DNA of 40,910 nt from Pseudomonadota bacterium (GCA_021790335.1 JAJYEE010000022.1:2509-43418); one strand, 5' to 3'. Counted from the stretch's first letter, positions 1 to 7,188 are shown. Notes: generated by a model from the letters alone, not told the origin. Numbers and translations are program-made.

Positions 1-256
1 GCGATTGCGTCTTGGGAAGGTCCTCGCTAACCCACAGCAACGGACCGGGTTAGATCCCCTTCAGGAACGCCGCGAGATAACTGGCGCCCCGTCCGCGACA
101 CCCATCAGGACGACGTAAGCAGACTATTCGCGATTGCGTCTTGGGAAGGTCCTCGCTAACCCACAGCAACGGACCGGGTTAGATCCCCTTCAGGAACGCC
201 GCGAGATAACTGGCGCCCCGTCCGCGACACCCATCAGGACGACGTAAGCAGACTAT
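1..256. repeat. 127-bp direct tandem repeat at the window edge
   Basis: Positions 1-127 and 130-256 are identical as far as I can read, separated by the two bases TC, giving a 129-bp period. Each unit carries an inverted repeat CTAACCC / GGGTTAG (27-33 and 47-53 in the first copy) with a 13-nt loop. Although 129 is a multiple of three, every one of the six frames meets a stop inside the unit, so this is not a protein repeat. More copies may lie outside the window, and a contig-edge assembly artefact cannot be excluded. The role is unknown. Confidence 0.85.
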
Positions 257-524
257 GCAACGGCGAGCGCAGCAGCTCGCCGGCGAAGAGCGTCTTCCAC
301 AGCCGTGGGGTGAGTTCGTCAACGCGCTGCCGAAATGGCAACGGTACGACGAGAAAGCAGTGGTGGCGGCGCGGGGACAGTCTGATACCGCGCGCCTGGC
401 AGCGGTCCTCGGGTCCGCCGGCAGCCTCGACGCGCTCGGGCGCCGGATCTGCATCTCGGCGCGTTTCGGCGCCGACATGATTGCCGATGCGCGCGGCGGC
501 GTCCGGATCCTCTGGGCGCATTAG
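255..524 (+). CDS. Possible small unrecognised protein (89 aa)
   Basis: This is an open frame starting at ATG 255, at the end of the second 127-bp repeat copy, and ending at TAG 522-524. Third codon positions are mostly G or C, as expected of a real gene in this GC-rich DNA, and the residue pattern from about 28 to 75 could form helices. No family is recognised and no ribosome binding site is evident. The same DNA on the minus strand is also open with plausible codons, so strand choice is uncertain. It may be a fragment of a gene broken at the repeat. Confidence 0.25.
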   Translation: MQRRAQQLAGEERLPQPWGEFVNALPKWQRYDEKAVVAARGQSDTARLAAVLGSAGSLDALGRRICISARFGADMIADARGGVRILWAH

Positions 525-625
525 CCGCGCTCGAGTGTCGCCGCCACATCCGCGCACTTGCCGTCGGTAGCGAGCACCGACTTGATCAGGTACGACGTTT
601 CACCGTCCATTTCACCGTTACCCAT
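521..625 (-). CDS. Possible 34-aa peptide, unrecognised
   Basis: A short minus-strand frame begins MGNGEMDGETSYLIKSVL and ends at TAA 521-523, tail to tail with the plus-strand frame ending at 524. Its codons are all common ones for a GC-rich genome. An in-frame GTG lies four codons upstream, right after a stop. No family is recognised, and there is only a weak Shine-Dalgarno-like GGGG. It may be chance or the remnant of a larger gene. Confidence 0.18.
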   Translation of the reverse strand: MGNGEMDGETSYLIKSVLATDGKCADVAATLERG

Positions 626-809
626 GCCACAATTCACTTACCCCGCGTTCCAACACCTGGGAAAAAAAAGCGGCGCGCAATAGCCCGTGGTTTTCGATGC
701 CTCGGAAGTACCTTTTTTTAATCAGCATCCTACCGAGACGTAAACGCAATTGATTTGCGCCAATCTTCCAGCGACTTGATGCCTTTGCTTTGGTAACCGT
801 CTGCATGGC

Positions 810-835
810 ACGGCCCCGGTTCTTGCCGGGGCCGT
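810..835 (-). terminator. Strong hairpin after the last element gene
   Basis: The arms ACGGCCCCGG (810-819) and CCGGGGCCGT (826-835) form a perfect 10-bp stem with a 6-nt loop. It starts 24 bp past the stop codon of the gene ending at 859, on the transcript side of the element's minus-strand operon. There is no clear U tract on either strand, so it is a terminator-like or 3'-end-protecting hairpin rather than a canonical intrinsic terminator. The interval 626-858 otherwise shows no convincing gene. Confidence 0.5.
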
Positions 836-858
836 TCATCCTTACTCGTTTGTCCTGG

Positions 859-1674
859 TTATAGGGTTGCTCGCACGAGGCGCGGTGCACTCGGATCCGC
901 AATGCTATTGGCCGAGCGTATCGAAGGGCGCGGATCTTCGGCTGCGATCGGTTTTGGTGGTTCCATTTGCGATGCAGTCCACTTGGCACCAGCTGACGCC
1001 AGACGGGCCGAGATTTCCTCTCGCGCTGCGGCGGTTTGTTTCGTGAAGAAGTGAACTTCAAGACGTTGGCACAATCCCCAGCCGCGGGGCCCGGCTTTGT
1101 CCAGGAGCTTTGTATTGTGCCAAAGATAACCGGCTGTGGAGGCGAATCCTCCTGCGCCGCAGCTTTGCAGCAGGCCGCCCAATGCGTCGAGTTCCGCCAG
1201 CGCCTCAATGATCCCGTCGCCGAGCTTCAGGTAACGCGCTTCGGCGGCGCCAAATTCTTCCTGAAGCTGCGCAACTAGCGCTTGGTTCATCTGAACCTGC
1301 AGCGCCACGAGTTTCGCCTGGGCCTCGCTCCTGCGGTCAGCCAGGATCTTCTGCGATTCAACAGCTGCTGCGGCAAATTCGCGGGTTCCCTTGGACTGAA
1401 ACTCGCACTTTTCGATTTCTCGATCGATCTCCGAGGTGATCGGTATATCTCCCACGATGAACGCTTTGCCGCGTTCGTGTAGCTGCTGCTGCCTGAGCGC
1501 CGAAAGCTTCTCTTCAGCATGTTGCCAGCGCTGGATCGCGTCGCGCGCGTGGGGCTCGTCCAACGCGATATCATTCAGGACATCGCATTGTTTCGCGAGC
1601 TCGGCGGCCAGTTTCTCTATTCTGTCCATCGTCTTTGTTTGCATGGTCTTCTCCACATCAATGTTGAGTGTCAT
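859..1674 (-). CDS. Hypothetical helical coiled-coil protein of the element
   Basis: A 271-aa protein with no recognised family. Roughly residues 12-160 are rich in Ala, Glu, Gln, Lys and Arg and low in Pro and Gly, which suggests long helices or a coiled coil. The middle (about 160-200) is Gly-rich and hydrophobic, and the C-terminal 45 residues look disordered. Two starts compete. ATG 1674 overlaps the upstream stop as ATGA. ATG 1644 (261 aa) has the sequence GGAGAAG six bases before it, the better ribosome binding site. It is the last gene of the element operon before the hairpin at 810-835. A structural, accessory or immunity role is possible but unsupported. Confidence 0.6.
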   Translation of the reverse strand: MTLNIDVEKTMQTKTMDRIEKLAAELAKQCDVLNDIALDEPHARDAIQRWQHAEEKLSALRQQQLHERGKAFIVGDIPITSEIDREIEKCEFQSKGTREFAAAAVESQKILADRRSEAQAKLVALQVQMNQALVAQLQEEFGAAEARYLKLGDGIIEALAELDALGGLLQSCGAGGFASTAGYLWHNTKLLDKAGPRGWGLCQRLEVHFFTKQTAAAREEISARLASAGAKWTASQMEPPKPIAAEDPRPSIRSANSIADPSAPRLVRATL

Positions 1675-1946
1675 ATCTCGCCGCGGCGCTTGCGGCCTGC
1701 GTTGATGATTGCCGCGGCTGCCCCGCGCGGCCTGGTCGTCAGGATCTCGCCGCGGCGTTTCCTGCCCGCGGTGATGATTCGCTGGGCCGCCTGCCGGACC
1801 GTCGCTGTCCGCTGCCGTTGCGGTAGCGGCTCGGGTCCCAGTATGAGCCGGCTGAACAGCCCGGGGTGTTTCTGGTTTTCGATATCGGACCCCAAAATCA
1901 GCCGGCTGAACAGCCCGGGGTGTTTCTGGTTTTCGTCGTTTTGCAT
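1671..1946 (-). CDS. Small basic protein made of two internal repeats
   Basis: This 91-aa protein starts at ATG 1946 with GAGGAA seven bases upstream. The N-terminal half holds two 18-residue units sharing ENQKHPGLFSRLILG. The C-terminal half holds two copies of AGRKRRGEI 23 residues apart, giving a strongly basic tail. No family is recognised. It lies between the primase/helicase gene and the coiled-coil gene and overlaps the latter by ATGA. The basic repeats suggest nucleic-acid contact, but this is inference. The protein may instead simply reflect DNA-level repeats that happen to stay in frame. Confidence 0.45.
   Translation of the reverse strand: MQNDENQKHPGLFSRLILGSDIENQKHPGLFSRLILGPEPLPQRQRTATVRQAAQRIITAGRKRRGEILTTRPRGAAAAIINAGRKRRGEI
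1828..1935. repeat. 54-bp in-frame tandem repeat
   Basis: A perfect 36-bp core occurs at 1846-1881 and 1900-1935, with looser similarity filling the 54-bp period. On the minus strand it encodes the two 18-residue units of the small repeat protein. A second pair of related sequences with a 69-bp period (from about 1675 and 1744) lies in the same gene. Confidence 0.85.
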
Positions 1947-2040
1947 GGCAATTCCTCAGTGCCGCGTCAGGTATCGAGGCCTGGCGCGCGGCCGGCGCCG
2001 GGCCTCGTTGAATAAAGCGTGGCGGTTTCCCGGGAAACGG

Positions 2041-2157
2041 GCTGCGGGGTCTGCGGGGTTTTGCGGGTTCACTTTTGGTCCCTATATATTTTTTTGCTTT
2101 TGCTAAATCTCACGCGTAAGGAGAAACTGAACCCGCAGTACCCGCAGACCCCGCAAC
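2041..2157. other. Iteron-like inverted repeats, candidate element origin
   Basis: At 2041-2070 three roughly 10-bp units in a row share TGCGGG(G)T. At 2129-2157, inside the 3' end of the primase gene, a near-copy of this block lies in the opposite orientation. The 58 bp between them include the AT-rich stretch TATATATTTTTTTGC, unusual in this DNA. P4-type primase-helicases bind short iterons beside an AT-rich region at their own origin, so this site next to the replication gene is a candidate origin. Alternatives are a terminator-like structure or low-complexity coding sequence (the primase ends in Gly/Ala/Thr/Ser repeats). Confidence 0.35.
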
Positions 2158-4764
2158 TTCGACCAGCCGCCAGCGGGCGACCTTCGAGTGGCTATCGATT
2201 CCGCAGGCCTCAAGCCGTCGGCCATCGATCACCCGGCCGCGATGCCGCCGCAGCCAGTTTCCAAAGCGTTTGGCGGTGATTTTCTCGCCACAGGCGGAGA
2301 GCATTGCCTCGTGGAGTTCGTTGTCCGAGCCGGCGTTCTGTGCCTCCTGCGCCATCGTTCCGGCGGTGACCGGATTCTCGCTATGAAGGCGAAACCAGGC
2401 GGCGAAGAGCTGGCGCTGAGTCGTGATGTCGGGATCTTCGCCGCGCACATCTTCAGCCCCAAGGAGGGGATCGGGGAGGCCGAGCCACACGAGAGGGCGG
2501 CGACACCAGGCATCCCAGCGTTCAAAGCTGCCGAAAGGCGTGGTCCCGACGTCGGGTGTGTCAGCGACGAGGTAGGCGCGGGTGATCGTCAGCGCGGCGC
2601 GGATAAGCTCGCCTCGATGCTTCGACACGTATTGCAGCACGTCACGGTTGAAGCGCCGCTGCTCTGGTCGTTCGACCTTGGCATCGAGGCGGATCAGCAG
2701 GACGCGGCGTTTCAAGTCGCCGCGCATGTCCAGCGCGTTGCCGGTGGCGAAGAAACTGCAGTTTGTCTGGATATTGAGCTTTGCCGAGGCTCCTAACGGC
2801 CGGATGCTCGCGATGGGCTGTGTAAGAATCTGGTTGAGGAAATCGCCGTAGAGCGGGCGCTCGATGTTGTCGAGGTTAATCAGCGAGTCGCCGGCGAGCA
2901 GTGCCGATGCCAACCGCTTTTCGCTCTCCGTTTGATCGTCGCCCAGGCTCAGTACGGGTGCGCGTCGGCCGGTGGCGATGACAGCCGAGACGTCCACGAG
3001 CAGCGTCTTGCCGGTGCCGGCCGTCGGCGCCGTGATGCTGACCATCGGTGCCGCAGGAAGCGACCGGCGAAACAGCGAGGTCAAGATCCCGGCGATGGCG
3101 GCGGCTCGGTCCGATGCATCGACAAAAGGGAAATCGCGCAGTGCGTCCCAGATCTCATCCAGGGCGTACAACCCTTCTTCCCGGTTCGGCTGCGCATGCG
3201 GCGCGCTGTAGTCTTTCGGCAGCTCGCCGGCGAGGTAGATGCCGCTTCCGGCGTCGTAACCGGGAGCATCGAGCACAGTGCCGTCGGCGCGCAGCGTCGG
3301 CGCCTGGACGATGCCGCGCAGTTGGCGAATGTGCTTCCAACCCCCGTTGCGCGCGATAAAGCTATCTGCGATGGGGCGGGGGACATCGGCGGGACGCCAT
3401 TCGTCCGTGCGCGCATTGAATTTCTGCCATTTGGCGGCGAGGGCCAGGCGATCAACCAGGTGCGCTGGCACCACAGTTTGCATCGTGATTGCGCCGGCCG
3501 GCCGATGTATATCGTGCTCGTGTCCGTCCGATTCGATCGCCATGACACGCACCAGGCGACCGTCTTGTGCAAAGACCGTCGGATCCCATGCGCCGAGCGC
3601 GGCATCCGCCTGGTCGAGGATGTGCGGCAGCTCGCCATTCTTGATCTTGATGATCGGGCGATCATCGTCTTGCGCGTCACTCCCGGACCCGGATGCATTT
3701 CGTTTCTTGCGCTTGGTGGTGGGCAGGTTCACGACCTTGGCCTTCGTCATGGATTTTTCTTCTTGTGCGGTGTTGGATACCGTTTTGTCCCAGCCCAGTT
3801 CCTGCAGCTTCTTTTGCACCTGACCACGGACTATCTGCAGGCCTTCGGCCTGGTGCAGATCGTTGAAGTCGGTAAGCTTGCGATCTCCACGATCGGCGAA
3901 AACAGGTGCGAGCCAAGCCCCGCGAACCCCATCAGCGGCGACTGTGGCTGCGGAAATTCCCGGATTACCGGACGTCCGGAAATCGTCGTCAGCGCAGAAG
4001 AGGAGCTGCGCCGCGGAATGGGCGCGCTTGAGTACGTGGCCGGCGGGGGCAAGATTGCCCGCATCGAAGGCGATCGCGACGGGCAACCTGGTGGCTTCAT
4101 GCAGTGAAGCGGCAGTTGCGTAGCCCTCGGCCATGAGGATGATCCCGTTCGGTTCGCCCAGGAGAAAGAACCGCCCGCGTTTGGCGAGGCCTGCCGGCCA
4201 GTAATCTTTGTCGCGTCCCTTGCGGCGCGTCACTTCCGAATCGCCGTAGATCACCTGTAGCCCATGGATGGTGCCGTGCTCATCGGACATAGGGATCAAA
4301 AGATTGCCGCGCTCGGTAAACCGAACACCGAAGGCCTGCACGCCCTTGCGTACGAGATATGCGCAGGAGCCGACCGGACTGGATCGCTCCCACAAGGTAC
4401 GCGCCCTGAGTGCCGCGCGTTCGGCCACGTGGATCCGTTTTGCCTCGGCGCGCCGGCGATCGTCAGCCAGCTGGGCGCGGACCGCTGCGTGTTCCTCAAG
4501 CGAGACGCCGGCGCCGTCGAGCGAAATCTTGTGGTTGACCCGATCGCCGGTGCGCGGATCGTGCTGGCGCCAGTCGCCATAAGCGCCGACCAACAAATGC
4601 CGGCGGCCAACAGTGAGTTCGTGCAGGATGTACCAACCTGTCTTGTCGCGCCCGCGATCCTCGTGGGTGCGCACCCGCATAATGCGTCCGAGCTCCAGGG
4701 CTTCGACCTCGAGGCCTGCGGCACACAGTTGGCGCAAGACGTCATCGTAATTCTCGACAGTCAT
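2110..4764 (-). CDS. Toprim DNA primase fused to D5-like helicase (P4-alpha-like)
   Basis: This 884-aa replication protein of the element probably primes DNA synthesis and unwinds DNA at the element origin. A Toprim domain spans about residues 205-325, with MAEGYATAAS (Glu 213), the acidic FCADDD (257-261) and TDFNDLH (298-304). A linker at about 330-370 is Ser/Lys/Arg-rich. The C-terminal ATPase shows Walker A APTAGTGKT (579-587), a Walker B-like LINLDNIE (628-635) and sensor FFATGN (671-676), as in D5-type superfamily-3-like helicases. No zinc-binding primase motif was seen. The start is ATG 4764. An internal ATG at 3750 (Met 339) follows an A/G-rich stretch and opens the helicase half, so two products are possible. 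The gene lies 51 bp downstream of the AlpA gene. Confidence 0.9.
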   Translation of the reverse strand: MTVENYDDVLRQLCAAGLEVEALELGRIMRVRTHEDRGRDKTGWYILHELTVGRRHLLVGAYGDWRQHDPRTGDRVNHKISLDGAGVSLEEHAAVRAQLADDRRRAEAKRIHVAERAALRARTLWERSSPVGSCAYLVRKGVQAFGVRFTERGNLLIPMSDEHGTIHGLQVIYGDSEVTRRKGRDKDYWPAGLAKRGRFFLLGEPNGIILMAEGYATAASLHEATRLPVAIAFDAGNLAPAGHVLKRAHSAAQLLFCADDDFRTSGNPGISAATVAADGVRGAWLAPVFADRGDRKLTDFNDLHQAEGLQIVRGQVQKKLQELGWDKTVSNTAQEEKSMTKAKVVNLPTTKRKKRNASGSGSDAQDDDRPIIKIKNGELPHILDQADAALGAWDPTVFAQDGRLVRVMAIESDGHEHDIHRPAGAITMQTVVPAHLVDRLALAAKWQKFNARTDEWRPADVPRPIADSFIARNGGWKHIRQLRGIVQAPTLRADGTVLDAPGYDAGSGIYLAGELPKDYSAPHAQPNREEGLYALDEIWDALRDFPFVDASDRAAAIAGILTSLFRRSLPAAPMVSITAPTAGTGKTLLVDVSAVIATGRRAPVLSLGDDQTESEKRLASALLAGDSLINLDNIERPLYGDFLNQILTQPIASIRPLGASAKLNIQTNCSFFATGNALDMRGDLKRRVLLIRLDAKVERPEQRRFNRDVLQYVSKHRGELIRAALTITRAYLVADTPDVGTTPFGSFERWDAWCRRPLVWLGLPDPLLGAEDVRGEDPDITTQRQLFAAWFRLHSENPVTAGTMAQEAQNAGSDNELHEAMLSACGEKITAKRFGNWLRRHRGRVIDGRRLEACGIDSHSKVARWRLVEVAGSAGTAGSVSPYA

Positions 4765-4815
4765 TACCGGGGCTCGTGTTGGTTTCTCTGGAAACCGGCA
4801 ACGTTGTTGGGGGGA

Positions 4816-5058
4816 TCAGGCGACCTTCCGGCGCATAGCTTCGAGTTTTTTCACGAGACCACGGATTTCTTCATCGTTTTTGCCAGCGATCCGAGCATCG
4901 AGAACTGCTGCAATTTCCGATTCCGGCCACGCTACGGCACGAGGACCGAGCTTGACCGGTCGAGGAAGAAGACCTTCGCGGATTTGAAGATAAATCGTCG
5001 ATCTCCGGAGTCCGGATGCAGATTGGACAGCAGGGAGACGAAGCAAAGTGGTAGCCAT
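4816..5058 (-). CDS. AlpA-family transcriptional regulator
   Basis: An 80-aa protein of the AlpA/excisionase type, a winged-helix DNA-binding fold common in P4-like satellites. In that family it activates integrase or element genes, or helps excision. The LPAVQSASGLRRSTIYLQIREGLLPRPVKLGPRAVAW segment (split here only by its helix-turn-helix, about residues 8-45) matches the family pattern: a first helix, the recognition helix containing RSTIY, then the wing with R-x-V-x-W. A charged helix makes up the C-terminus. AAGGAAA lies just upstream of ATG 5058. It sits between the integrase pair and the primase, the usual place for a switch regulator. Confidence 0.85.
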   Translation of the reverse strand: MATTLLRLPAVQSASGLRRSTIYLQIREGLLPRPVKLGPRAVAWPESEIAAVLDARIAGKNDEEIRGLVKKLEAMRRKVA

Positions 5059-5102
5059 GTATTTCCTTGGCGCGCTCCGGCGCGCATCGAATCAACATGA
5101 CC

Positions 5103-5161
5103 GACACTAAACAAGCAAAGGTACAAAATCACGGACACGAAGTATTGGGGGTTAGTGTCCG
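5103..5161. promoter_or_regulatory. Inverted repeats upstream of the AlpA gene
   Basis: Between the unknown gene ending at 5172 and the AlpA start at 5058 lie GACACTAA (5103-5110) and its inverse TTAGTGTC (5152-5159). A third related arm CGGACAC (5132-5138) pairs with GTGTCCG (5155-5161). The repeated core GGACAC/GACAC in both orientations looks like operator half-sites, perhaps for AlpA itself or another element regulator. A minus-strand promoter with TTGCTT and TTGATT 17 bp apart is possible but weak. Confidence 0.4.
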
Positions 5162-5171
5162 CTGAGGTGAG

Positions 5172-5867
5172 CTATTTTACTTTCCTCTGCCCGCGAACCG
5201 TGCGTGAAGTGCGAGGGCGCGCAGATGGATCGTGTGTCTCGTTGTGCACAGTGGAAGATGGAGCGCGCTGGCTCAATTGCTCACCTTTATTGAAAAGGCG
5301 CGTCACTTCACGTTTGATGCTTTCGGTGTCGCTTAAATTGCATTTGTGTTGCCGTTCCTGCGCCTCGAGCGCCTCACCAAGCCACTTTTCGTCGTTCATG
5401 CTATAGGCCAGCGAGGGCAATCCTGCCTTGATGACGAGAGCAATCCGCTTTTTTGCATTCTTGATCGAGAGGTTGTGTTCCTCACTGATAAGCGTTGTGT
5501 AGAAATAGACCTCGAGCGCCCTATCGTGCCTCATCTTTGTCTTGGGCCGTTTATTCGGGGGCTGTACATTGAAGGCAGCGCTGAGATCTTTGTGATTTTC
5601 GGTAAACTCCTGCATGCACTGCACGAGATAATGAGCAAGCGCCGGGGAATGTGACAGATCCTGGAGGTTGCGCGAAATTTGCCCGACCGCTCGACGGAGA
5701 AGTTTTTCCGCTGCCCATGTAGCACCAGATTTGGCCTGCTCGATCAGATGGACAATCTGAGGCTCGGTTCGCTTCACATATTCCTTGCCCCGCTTACCGT
5801 CTATAACCGTGAAGCCATGGCTCTCCAGCAGCTCAATGGCCTCGCACAGCTTCTTGTCGAAGATCAT
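5172..5867 (-). CDS. Unknown protein translationally coupled to the integrase
   Basis: A 231-aa protein with no recognised family. The start is ATG 5867, which overlaps the integrase stop as ATGA; a longer frame to 5933 would run back into the integrase gene. The protein looks soluble and mostly helical, with a segment rich in Lys, Glu and Leu at about 50-100, a middle part containing ALEVYFYTTLISEEHNL, and a basic, Ser/Thr/Arg-rich disordered tail in the last 40 residues. No membrane segments or Cys clusters were seen. Its DNA is visibly less GC-rich than that of the integrase, suggesting a different origin. Coupling to the integrase suggests a role in integration, excision or element maintenance, but there is no direct evidence. 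Confidence 0.65.
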   Translation of the reverse strand: MIFDKKLCEAIELLESHGFTVIDGKRGKEYVKRTEPQIVHLIEQAKSGATWAAEKLLRRAVGQISRNLQDLSHSPALAHYLVQCMQEFTENHKDLSAAFNVQPPNKRPKTKMRHDRALEVYFYTTLISEEHNLSIKNAKKRIALVIKAGLPSLAYSMNDEKWLGEALEAQERQHKCNLSDTESIKREVTRLFNKGEQLSQRAPSSTVHNETHDPSARPRTSRTVRGQRKVK

Positions 5868-7081
5868 GCTCGCGCCATGAGTAGTGGGATCACGTCGGCG
5901 CCAGCTTTCAGCTTGTCCAGGTAATCGGCCCACTGCTGCATCATCTTCTGCCGCTCGAGAAGATGTGCCGTACGGTTGTAAGCGCGGCCATTCGGATCTT
6001 TCACGGCATGGGCCAACTGGTGCTCAATGAAGTCAGGACGTACGCCCAGCACTTCATCCAGGATTGTGCGGGCTGCCGCCCGGAAGCCGTGGCCGGTCAT
6101 TTCTTCTTTACGGATTCCCATGCGCCGCATGGCCGCAAGGATGGCGTTGTCGGACATGGGGCGCTCGACACTCCGTGCCCCGGGAAAGACAAAGCGCCGT
6201 CGTCCCGTGAGGGGGCGCAGTTCGCGCAGGATCGCCACGGCTTGTCGGGCAAGCGGCACGATATGCGGGGTGTTGGTTTTCGTTACCGTGTAACGCCACT
6301 CGGCCTTGTCCAAGTCGATATCGGACCATTCCGCCTTGCGGAGCTCGCCCGGCCGCACGAAGACCAGCGGGGCCAGACGCAAGGCGCAGGAAACGGTGAA
6401 AGTACCCTGATAGCCGTCTATCGCCCGCAGAATGTCCGCCAACCGAGCGGGGTCGGTGACTGCCGCGAAGTGTTCGCCTTTCACTGGCGGTAGCGCACCG
6501 CGTAGATCGCCGGAAGGGTCTCTCCCTGCTCGGCCGGTGGCGACGGCATAGCGGAACACCTGCCCGCAGTTGGCCAGGGCGCGATGCGCGGTTTCCAGTG
6601 CGCCCCGGTTTTCGATGCGCCGCACCACGGCCAGCAATTCCGGTGCGGTCACTTCGGCAACGGGCTTGCCGCCGATCCATGGGAACAGGTCACGATCGAA
6701 GCGCCGCAAGATGCGCTCAGCATGATTCGCCGTCCACGTCGGGGCATACTTGGCGATCCATTCCCGCGCCACCACTTCAAAGCTATTCGCTGCCCGGTCC
6801 TGTTTCACCGCCTTTTGCGCCTTGCGGTTCTCGCCCGGGTCGATTCCGTCGGCCAGCAGCTTGCGGGCTTCGTCCCGATGCTGGCGGGCGTCCTTCAATC
6901 CGACGGCGGGATAGACGCCCAGGGATAGCCGTTTCTCCTTGCCGGCAAAGCGATACTTGAGCCGCCACCACTTCCCGCCAGTGGGGGAGACCTCCAAGTA
7001 CAGGCCTCCGCTGTCAAACAGCCTGGCGGTCTTCCCGTGTGGTTTGGCGTGGCGAATCACGGTATCTGTCAAGGTCGTCAT
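5864..7081 (-). CDS. P4-type tyrosine recombinase (integrase)
   Basis: A 405-aa site-specific recombinase that should integrate and excise the element at a tRNA-linked site. The N-terminal DUF4102-type arm-binding domain (about 1-90) contains LYLEVSPTGGKWWRLKYRF. A SAM-like core-binding domain follows at about 100-185. The catalytic domain shows Arg 243 (FVRPGELR), His 331 and Arg 334 (HGFR), His 354/358, and Tyr 368 (RAYNRT). The set is complete, so the enzyme is probably active. ATG 7081 is chosen because it opens with the family-typical MTTLTDTVIRHAKP and has GAGGAG upstream; the frame extends to 7150 without family support. The gene lies 108 bp below the tRNA terminator and overlaps the next gene by ATGA. 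Confidence 0.95.
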   Translation of the reverse strand: MTTLTDTVIRHAKPHGKTARLFDSGGLYLEVSPTGGKWWRLKYRFAGKEKRLSLGVYPAVGLKDARQHRDEARKLLADGIDPGENRKAQKAVKQDRAANSFEVVAREWIAKYAPTWTANHAERILRRFDRDLFPWIGGKPVAEVTAPELLAVVRRIENRGALETAHRALANCGQVFRYAVATGRAGRDPSGDLRGALPPVKGEHFAAVTDPARLADILRAIDGYQGTFTVSCALRLAPLVFVRPGELRKAEWSDIDLDKAEWRYTVTKTNTPHIVPLARQAVAILRELRPLTGRRRFVFPGARSVERPMSDNAILAAMRRMGIRKEEMTGHGFRAAARTILDEVLGVRPDFIEHQLAHAVKDPNGRAYNRTAHLLERQKMMQQWADYLDKLKAGADVIPLLMARA

Positions 7082-7167
7082 TTGGGGGCAACTCCTCGGG
7101 ATGGTATGGAAGTTGCCCCCAATGTTGCCCCCAAGGATAGCGGAAGTCAACGGACACTGTTGCCCCC
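7082..7167 (-). promoter_or_regulatory. TTGCCCCC repeats and hairpin at the integrase start
   Basis: On the plus strand TTGCCCCCAA occurs at 7113-7122 and 7125-7134, with a shorter TTGCCCCC at 7160-7167. The exact inverse TTGGGGGCAA lies at 7082-7091, directly before the integrase ATG. In a transcript from upstream, 7113-7122 could pair with 7082-7091 in a perfect 10-bp stem whose 21-nt loop contains the GAGGAG ribosome binding site. The more upstream copies could pair in its place. As DNA they could be integrase arm sites or operators. Confidence 0.5.
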
Positions 7168-7188
7168 TATTGGACGGAAAACCCCAAG

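Noticed and set aside
1-860. Far attachment site as a copy of the tRNA-Cys 3' end
   Set aside because: I compared by eye the sequence TGGAGGCTGGGGTCGGAATC and its complement with this region and found no match of useful length.
1675-1935. Repeats as a CRISPR array
   Set aside because: There are only two copies of each repeat; they stay in frame with an open gene and lack unique spacers of constant length.
2932-4107. 391-aa plus-strand frame opposite the primase-helicase
   Set aside because: The minus strand here has Toprim and Walker motifs; the plus frame is a shadow.
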